Assembly (NCBI RefSeq): GCF_902686445.1 | Contig: NC_062213.1 | Coordinates: 7,375,241 to 7,439,240 of the forward strand | Reading direction: 5' to 3' | Length of the DNA stretch: 64,000 bases | Origin: Sciurus carolinensis | Lineage: Eukaryota; Chordata; Mammalia; Rodentia; Sciuridae | Shown: positions 57,331-64,000 of the stretch, piece by piece | How positions within the stretch are numbered: the stretch's first letter is position 1 | Layout: every line of letters starts with the position of its first letter | Position numbers and translations under genes: made by a program | The notes under the pieces: generated by a model | What the model was told of the DNA's origin: nothing | Database searches by the model: none | Seen by the model: the letters and a program-made list of their open reading frames with translations, nothing else

Positions 57331-57399
57331 CCAGGTGCTACTCAGTCAGCAGAGATATGCAGTAAATGAATAGATACATCTGTGTGCTCAGGACACAGC

Positions 57400-58015
57400 A
57401 GGAGATATGACAAAGAAATAGCCAGGAGAGCAGAGTACGGTAGGTGCTTCTGCAGGGGGCTGGAGGTCCCTCTGGAGTACATGGGAGGGACAGTGAGTGG
57501 AAGGCATGGAGTGACGTGATGTGAGAGCTGAGCTCTGAAGTCTGAGTCAGAATTGGCCAGTTAAAAAGGGAGGGGAAAGGAAGAGCACCCAGGGGGACAG
57601 AGTAAAGACTTGAGAACAAGAAAGAACCTGACAACTTTGAGGAAGTGAGAGTAATCCAAATTGACTGGGCGATGAAGTCCACACAAGTTTGCAGTTTGGA
57701 ACAGGGCGGGGTGGTAATTGATGTTAGGGTTGCTGAGAGGAACAAGAGACGGGGCTGGAGAAGCATACTGAAGTCAGATCATCACAGACATCAGAAGCTC
57801 TGCAAAATGTCTGTTCAGTAGCTCAAACGCAAGGAAAGGGCTTTGAACAGAGGAGTAAAATGATCATGTTTGCATTTTTTTTTTCATGTTGATTTGGCTG
57901 CTGTGTAAAGAATGGATTAAAGAAGGTGACGGGCAATGATATGGAGATTAATTAAAAGAGCACTTAAGGTAGAACAGATGAGAGATGGTGGACTCAGAGA
58001 ATCGAGTGGGAATGT
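57400..58015 (-). mobile_element. L2 LINE fragment
   Basis: The plus strand carries the reversed L2 body: 'aaagggctttgaacagaggagtaaaatgatcatgtttgcattttt...gatttggctgctgtgtaaagaatggattaaagaagg', then 'cagatgagagatggtgg'. This matches '...gggttttgagcaggggagtgacatgatc...actctggctgctgtgtggagaatagac'. The 57400-57600 part is less certain. Confidence 0.75.
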
Positions 58016-58790
58016 TACCTGAACATCTATGTCACTGTCAGGTTTGTTCACTCATTCCCTGTTCACTGCTCCCTAGTTCTGGGATAAAAGAATTGAGCCC
58101 CCACTAGCAAGTTCCTGCTACAGAAGCGGACAGGTCTCCATCACTGCCACCCAGGGGTGCCATCTAAAGGACGAGACAGACTGAGGAGCCAACCCTTCAG
58201 CTGGTGTGCAATTGATGTTCTAAGAGGAGAGCAGCAACGGGAGCATTTTTCCTTTGTTTCGGCCCATCTTGATCACCTCTCCCCTTTTCTCCTTATAATG
58301 CAAGCTCTTTCCTGCTTTGGGTAGGGCTATGCAAGCCAGCAGATCTGGGCTCCTGACCACAGAGATGATTAAGTTTGTGCATTCCACTCCACCAGGGACA
58401 ACCAAGCCCCACCAGGATGTTTGCAACATATACAGTGAAAGAAACAGGGTCTGTCAACTTTAGGATTCTGATGTGGCAAGGACAATGAAGACTCAAATTG
58501 CCAAGGCGTGATTCCCATCCACACTCAAAGATCTTGCTGAGATTGGAACTGGGGTGTGCAGAACCAAAGGGCACAGGGAGAGGCAGTAGGTACATCAGGG
58601 CCTTGACTGCAGCAGGCAATCCTTGTGATGATATCTGTCATCTCCCTATCCTCCTCATGCAAGACAATTCCCCTTTCACAACTACACAAGTTCAAGTGGA
58701 GTTTCTGTCACTTGCCTCCAGAGGATCTGAATGAATAAAAGATTCATGGAAATACAAAGAGGAATATGAAGCTATTTATAGAAAAATAAG
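58016..58790. other. Unique sequence
   Basis: No confident element. A 108-codon minus frame (58293-58619) is not recognisable. Confidence 0.4.
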
Positions 58791-58794
58791 TTTC

Positions 58795-59010
58795 TGGTGA
58801 GCAGTGACCTTGAGCTGAATTTTAGGAGTGAGAGGACTACATCCTTCAGGTGGAAGGCAGAAGAAAGAGACATTCCAGGAGGAGGAATAGATTGGTGAAG
58901 GCATGAATGAGCGGACGATGACAGAGGGGCACAGGTATTTTAGCACTACAGTGCACATGATACATCTAGACAAGGACATACTCGTGGTAGGACCTTGACT
59001 GAGTCACCTT
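58795..59010 (-). mobile_element. L2 LINE fragment
   Basis: The plus strand 'cagtgaccttgagctgaattttaggagtgagaggactacatccttcaggtggaaggcagaagaaagagacattccaggaggaggaatag' matches the reversed L2 segment 'gacatttgagctgagacctgaagga...gaagagcattccaggcagagggaacagc'. Confidence 0.7.
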
Positions 59011-60485
59011 TGAGGAGTCTGGCTCTTGGCTGGCCACTAGAGTTGTCATGTAAGTGTTTTTAAAGATGGCATAAGGGCTGGAAATAAAATTTGCATCAGC
59101 CCAAAGAGTTTCAGTTTGAGTTTCATAGTAACACCAAGAATGAAAAGCCAAAGCCTAAGAATATATATATATGAACTTTCTGGGTTGGGAGATAGTTACA
59201 AATCTTTGCCTTCTGAAATTTTCCATTAAAACCCCAGGAAAATGTGAGATCAGTTGTGCCCACTGTATTTCAGCCTGACAGTTTCTGGGCCCAGTTGGAG
59301 TCAGTGAAGGAATCTGAATAATGGAGAAAACCCACCCACAAGGACTTTTGGAGCAAGAAGAGAGGGGTGGAGTCTCAATGCTTTGCTCTCTGCTTCAGAG
59401 ACAGTTTTTAACCTTACCAACAGTCAAGAAGGAAAGGAATCCACTTAACTTGCTCCAGGTTTGCAAATAATACATCTCAATCCTTGGCAGGATATAGTCC
59501 ATCTTTTGAAAAATCAGGTGCCTTTCATCTCCCATGCAGATGTTTTAGGTCAAGTACATTCAACCTGTGAAGGGCTTCTGCCAATATGGTTTTTCATTGA
59601 CTGTTCAGAAGGAAGAGAACAGGAAACAGATTCCTTGGCCATGAAGGAGTCTGAAAATAGATGCTCCCAATAAGCATTTTATTTTAGCAACCAGATCCTT
59701 ATGTTTCTTACCCAAAACATTCTTCCTTCCCAATCCAATAATAATCAGAAGATTGCAACTCTCTCCATTGCAAATGTTAGAAACCCTGATCCAAATGGAT
59801 GTAAGCCATTGCCCCATAACTGAATATTTCAGAAGAATGTCTCAGGCTTGATTTGAGCAGGGCAGGGCCTGGTCACTGCTCCCTCTCAGCGCAGCCTCCC
59901 TCCTTGTGGGTCCTTCCTCAGACAACAGTTCCCTGGAGACCTGAGAAAGCTGCAGCAGCTCTGGATTTTACATCCTCTCTGATTCAATGCTGCAGAAAAA
60001 CAGCAGATCCTTTTTCAGAAATCTGTTCAAAATGATGCTGCCTCCGTATCATGTGCCCACTCTTGAGCCAGGCAAGGTGCATAGGGAAGAAAACAGCCAG
60101 CTGTGTTTGGTCCCAAGAGCTGGGGAGTGGATTCCCACGGAAACCACTGGAACTGGAATACACACAGTAACTTACTGGTGCTGAGGATACTGGGTGCCCA
60201 GAAGCAGCGCATGCAGAGTCGCTGCAAAGGGTGGAACCAGCACAAGGGGAGGTGGCAGGCCCTGAGTGCTTGCCTGCAATGACCATCAGCCCTCACCCCT
60301 GCTGACGTGTTCACTGTGTGTAGATGATTGTCCTGAACTCAGCACAGATCAGATCATTCTTCATGGTAATGACAGAGTGTCAGCTCATTTAACTCTCAGA
60401 AAGATCACAGGGGTGCTTCACTGATGTGCCCCCACTGAGGACACAGCATGGACTGAGGCATGCAGAAGCAAATGTGGGGCAAACT
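59011..60485. other. Unique sequence
   Basis: No element identified. A short (AT)n tract lies at 59161-59172. A 100-codon and a 95-codon minus frame (59984-60314) overlap and are not recognisable. Confidence 0.4.
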
Positions 60486-60489
60486 ACAT

Positions 60490-60605
60490 CTTCCTTTAAT
60501 TTAGTGAATATTTATTGAACACAAAGCATATGATGGATATTGAAAATACCAAAGTAAATAAGAAAACAGTTACCATCAAATTGTATATAGTTTAGAGCTG
60601 CAGAA
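60490..60605 (-). mobile_element. L2 LINE 3' terminus
   Basis: The plus strand 'tttagtgaatatttattgaacacaaagcatatgatggatattgaaaataccaaagtaaataagaaaacagttaccatc' is the reversed L2 end ('caacaaatatttattgagcacctactatgtgccag...ggatacaa..gtgaacaag'). Confidence 0.7.
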
Positions 60606-60633
60606 GGCAGCAATTATAGTTTGTTGTGGGGGC

Positions 60634-60673
60634 CTCTGAGCAATGCAGGGAGACTCTGAGCGATGCAGGGAGA
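60634..60673 (+). repeat. Two-copy 20-bp tandem duplication
   Basis: CTCTGAGCAATGCAGGGAGA (60634-60653) is repeated at 60654-60673 with one substitution (A to G in the AATG word). Confidence 0.93.
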
Positions 60674-60746
60674 CCGCTTTCTTCTCCTCTTTGCCTTTCC
60701 TCTCCCTAACCTAGATTTCTGGGTCTTCCCTAGATCAAAACCAGCA

Positions 60747-60988
60747 TTGAACTGCTGGGTGTAGTGACGTATGCTTGTAATCCCAGCAACCTGGGAGGCT
60801 GAGGCAGGAGGATCATGAGTACAAAGCCAGCCTCAGCAATTTAGTGAGGCCCTAAGCAACTTAGTGAGAACCTGTCACAAAAGAAAAGGAAAAAAAAAAA
60901 AAAAAGACTGGGATGTGACTTAGTATTAATCATCCCTGAGTTCAATCTCTGGTACCAAAAAAACAAAAACAAAAACAAACAAACAAAC
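60747..60988 (+). mobile_element. Full-length B1-dID composite SINE with target duplications
   Basis: The B1 half starts at the 'gctgggtgtagtgacgtatgcttgtaatccc' left monomer end. It passes 'gaggctgaggcaggaggatcatgag', reaches an A-rich linker (about 60888-60905), then the ID half ('gactgggatgtgacttagt...gagttcaatctctggtacc'). The tail is AAAACAAAC-rich. A perfect 10-bp target duplication AAAACCAGCA flanks it at 60737-60746 and 60989-60998. This layout is diagnostic for the sciurid lineage call. Confidence 0.95.
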
Positions 60989-60998
60989 AAAACCAGCA

Positions 60999-62025
60999 GA
61001 CATTACTTACATCTCTAAGAGATCCCCAAGGAAGAAGGGGAAAGGTTACGGAGTCTGGAATCTGCATCTCAGTCTTGGCTTCCCACCTAAAAGGCCCTGC
61101 TTCATATTAATGCCATCGCAGTCACCTGCACTATCCACCCACTGGACAATTATGCATACAAAACAGGTAATTTCTTTATTATCTCCATAATGCTTTGACT
61201 TCAACATACAAAATGTTTTTCAAACCAGGAAAAGGCCACTCCAAAGGCAAACATCATTTTAACTAATTGTTATACAGGAGAACAACTAAATAGGACAGGG
61301 ACATACAGCTGTGAACACATCCATGCATGCACACACAGGTTTATTGTGTGATTTTGGACTTACTACATGCAGATGTTGGGGGCGTGGGGGGACAGAGATG
61401 AGACCATGTGGACAAAGAGCAGCACAGTGTTGAGCCAGGGGCTAGCCAGGACCACTTGCTCTCAGTGTAGAAAGTGTGGTCACAGGAATACATGTCAGGT
61501 ACCTGCCAGTTCAGAGGGGTAGACAGCAGGGGTTGAAAATTTCCAGAGGGAAAAATGTCTGCCTGGGTGTTTTAGAAAAATTATAAGTTGTACCCAGAGA
61601 AACAGGGGCATGGGGTGCCACACAACGTGAAAGGGAGGGCGAGGGGCTCCGTGTGTCTGCCCTCCTCCATTTGCAGAGAGAAAGTGCAGAGGACAGAGAA
61701 TTAGCGCTACTGGATGCCTGGGGCCTGGGTGAGGCTCAGTCAGCTAGTTAGTGCCTGGTAACAACCAATAAGGGGGAACCATCATCAGAAATAGAAGAAG
61801 AGAGCCCGTGTGGGAGAAGTACTTTGATAAGGTCTTTAGAGGAGCGAACCATCCCCAAGGAACCTGAAAGCCCCCATGGTCACTCTGTGGTCTTCCAGGA
61901 GGAGGAGGTTGGGTACCTGGGTGTCTCTGGACTCGTTCCCCAGAGCGAGACAGCCAGTGGGGCCGGGGCTGCACTTTCGGTGGCCTGGGCAGAGGCCCAC
62001 TGCATGCCTGGTGGACCTCTTTCTC
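60999..62025. other. Unique sequence
   Basis: No element identified. The 61610-62025 part is increasingly GC-rich and leads into the CpG-rich block. Confidence 0.4.
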
Positions 62026-62029
62026 GCTG

Positions 62030-62335
62030 GACACAAGGCTCGGCCTTTCCCGTGTTGCTGAATCGTCGTTAGGTGCGGCTGGACAGATATCAGCTTGAAG
62101 GCTGACAAGCCGACGTCTGCACAGCGGGGCGGGACTCGGCCGGCCTGGGGAGGGCCTCTTCCTCTTAGGACACAAACTCCGTGTCTCCCCTTGTGGGCCA
62201 ACTCGTCACCACAAGCAACTGCGGAAGGCGGGGCAGGACAGACGGCCTCTGAGATCAGAGCCCGGCGTCCGGAGATGTGCCACCTCCGATCTGGCACCAG
62301 AACGCGGTTCCAGTTCAGCCACGCCGTCCTTTCCC
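62030..62335. promoter_or_regulatory. CpG-rich stretch, possible small CpG island
   Basis: About 300 bp with roughly 25 CpG dinucleotides, far above the surrounding sequence. It has GGGCGGG- and GGCGGGGC-type SP1-like words (near 62125-62130 and 62228-62236) and no visible repeat. It lies about 200 bp left of a homeodomain-motif cluster. Overlapping frames are open on both strands (131 plus, 143 and 174 minus), explained by GC content. It could be an orphan CpG island or alternative promoter; a young LTR fragment that escaped CpG decay cannot be excluded. Confidence 0.45.
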
Positions 62336-62524
62336 ACCCTGCCCAGGACCCCTTGCCCACACTATCTGCTGTGCTACCCTTCCTGTCCTCCTATGGCCCT
62401 GGTGAGGATTCCATGGCATGGAGCAGGACTTCTCTAAGTTGCCAGTTCAAACAATTAGCCACAAGACATCCAGAACCCAGGTTCACTTAGGCACACGGAA
62501 AATAAAGTCAGTTTCCAAAAGTTG

Positions 62525-62800
62525 GCAGCCTTTCCTTGGGATGCTCTGGTGTCCCCACTGCTTATGGTGATTAATGGATTAATAATGAAGATGAAGGTTT
62601 TTGGGTGCCAGGCAGAGGGAGGCTGTTCACCAGGATGGATTAGCCTGTCCACTCGTTGGGTGGGCCCTGAGGGCAACGCAGCTTTATGCCTCCCTGGGGA
62701 CCTTGTTTAGCAGCCACCGACTTGTCATAGGACGTATTAAGAGGAAAGCAATTTGGGCTGCCTGCTCCAGCTGCCTGATGATTTTGAGTTTGTAGAGCTG
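62525..62800. promoter_or_regulatory. Candidate conserved element with paired OTX/PITX-like sites
   Basis: Repeat-free segment with a compact ATTAATGGATTAATAATG word (62570-62587) containing GGATTA (62576-62581), and a second GGATTA at 62637-62642. GGATTA/TAATCC is the bicoid-class (OTX, PITX, CRX, GSC) core. The rest includes GC-rich and AT-rich alternation typical of enhancers. It sits next to the CpG-rich block at 62030. Conservation was not tested. Confidence 0.35.
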
Positions 62801-62849
62801 GTCCTGTCCCAGGGGAGGGGGTTCAGCAGGGCGGCTGAAGTCTGGCTTC

Positions 62850-62965
62850 TCAGCCTGCTCTAGAGTGAATTTAATACGTCACTTTGAAGAAGTCGCTTCC
62901 CCCTAGTCTCAGTTTCCTAGCATGTAAAGTCTCGAAGACCCTTTCTAAAAGGTAATTCACGATCC
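62850..62965 (-). mobile_element. MIR SINE fragment
   Basis: The plus strand 'gaagaagtcgcttccccctagtctcagtttcctagcatgtaaagtctcgaagaccctttctaaaagg' is the reversed MIR 3' half ('..cttgggcaagtcacttaacctctctgagcctcagtttcctcatctgtaaaatgg'). Confidence 0.75.
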
Positions 62966-64000
62966 CATTATATAAGCCACCAAGTGAACTGTCCGTAGCA
63001 TCAGCCCACCATCCCTGCTAGCGTACTTGTTGCTGAAACAGAGTCAACACCTTCAGTCCAGGGCTGCTTTCCTAAGTTGACATAAGAATCACCTAAATTC
63101 AAAGCTTAAATTCTCCTAGTGTCAGCTGCCACCCCAGATAGGATCTTGATCTCCAGGGAAAGACTCTGAACTGAGAGTTTTTAAGCAAGACCTTGCGTAA
63201 GTCTCATGATCACTCAAGTTTAGAAAACAGAGATAGACTTACTGAGGTGCATGTGGGATCCGTAGAGATCCCAAACCCATGGTCCTCAAGCTTGGCTGCA
63301 CACGGGAATCAACTGCATCCTGAAAACCCACTGCCACCTGGTGCCCTCTCTAAAAATGCAGTGCACATTGGTCTTGAGGATGTTAAGTACTTTCCAGGTG
63401 ATCCTGATAGGCAGCCAGAATTGACACCTCTGCCTGAACCCGTGCCTTCTGCGTCCTCAGCTTTCCTCCCTGCCAGGGGCATGAGTCCGAGTCCAACCAA
63501 GTGCCTATGTTCCCGTAAGGGCTGGGTGCGACCCTCCAGCACTAGTTGAGACTCATGACTAGAGGGCAAATTCCCATTTTCCACCCACCAGCACAGGAGC
63601 AAGGGATGAGAGTCTCCTCGTGAGAACTAGGGTGTCAATGTCTCCCTCTGGGTCACTAGGAAGATGGGACTCCCAGCATACCTATGCTTTCCGTGAGCAC
63701 TCAGTGAGTACTAGCGGCCCTGACAGCTAGGAAGAATCGGGAGTTTTAGAGACCATGGGAACTGCCCCACAGTCCTGACTCTTGGTCAATAATTATGCAC
63801 AGGCATTGCATCATTCTTTTTCATTTATAAAGCAGAAATTGTGACTTTAGCCACCAATCCTGAGCCTCAACTCTCTCCTCTTCACTGATCGACCTCCACG
63901 CCTTCTGCAGAAAGGGGGAGTTTTACCTGTGAAACTCAAGTTCAGAGACTTGAAGGTCACTCCGCTGGCACAAAACAGAGGTCCAAGCTCACATTTGTCA
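62966..64000. other. Unique sequence to window end
   Basis: No element identified. A 118-codon plus frame (63193-63549) and a 97-codon minus frame (63309-63602) overlap; neither is recognisable. Confidence 0.4.

Noticed and set aside
61744..62490. Three overlapping open frames (143 and 174 minus, 131 plus)
   Set aside because: All lie over the CpG-rich stretch, where stop codons are scarce. No shared domain.

Overview
This window is mammalian, intergenic or deep-intronic DNA, most likely from a squirrel-family rodent (ground squirrel, marmot or relative). The host call rests on composite SINEs in which a 7SL-derived B1 half is followed by an A-rich linker and a tRNA-derived ID half (14582-14784, 25345-25501, 60747-60988). 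That arrangement (B1-dID) is known from sciurids and dormice. Mouse/rat-style B2 or B4 families were not noticed. Ancient pan-mammalian repeats (MIR, L2, MaLR LTRs) are spread throughout, as expected for a placental mammal.

No cellular protein-coding exon could be supported. The longest open frames (up to about 220 codons) have no recognisable domain, lie in GC-rich sequence, and are often open on several frames at once. The only recognisable protein remnant is a LINE-1 ORF2 endonuclease fragment on the minus strand (16327-16860).

Layout: 1-8 kb is unique sequence with L1 3' ends, MIRs, a decayed hexamer-type satellite (2890-3310), a 44-bp tandem duplication (5661-5748) and a long (TG)n. An ERV-type LTR lies near 8.6-9.1 kb. 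A nested LINE-1 block on the minus strand occupies about 12.7-21.6 kb; it has been hit by one SINE and two later L1 3' fragments. An older plus-strand L1 (22.1-23.5 kb) is split by a MaLR LTR. From 25 to 36 kb there is an L2 copy split by a SINE, a CpG-rich/AT-rich segment that looks like a developmental enhancer (26.1-26.5 kb), an MLT1-like LTR and mostly unique DNA. Two solo LTRs with intact target-site duplications lie at 36517-36962 (MaLR type, 5-bp TSD) and 39959-40410 (class II type, 6-bp TSD). The rest is MIR and L2 debris, further candidate conserved non-coding segments (46.4-46.8 and 62.5-62.8 kb) and a CpG-rich stretch (62.0-62.3 kb).

Nothing here looks like an operon, a defence system, a CRISPR array or an RNA gene. 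Interest lies in the regulatory candidates and in the dated, nested mobile-element insertions. Repeat calls were made by eye from remembered consensus features, so old-repeat boundaries are approximate (tens of bases) while microsatellite, TSD and palindrome coordinates are exact.
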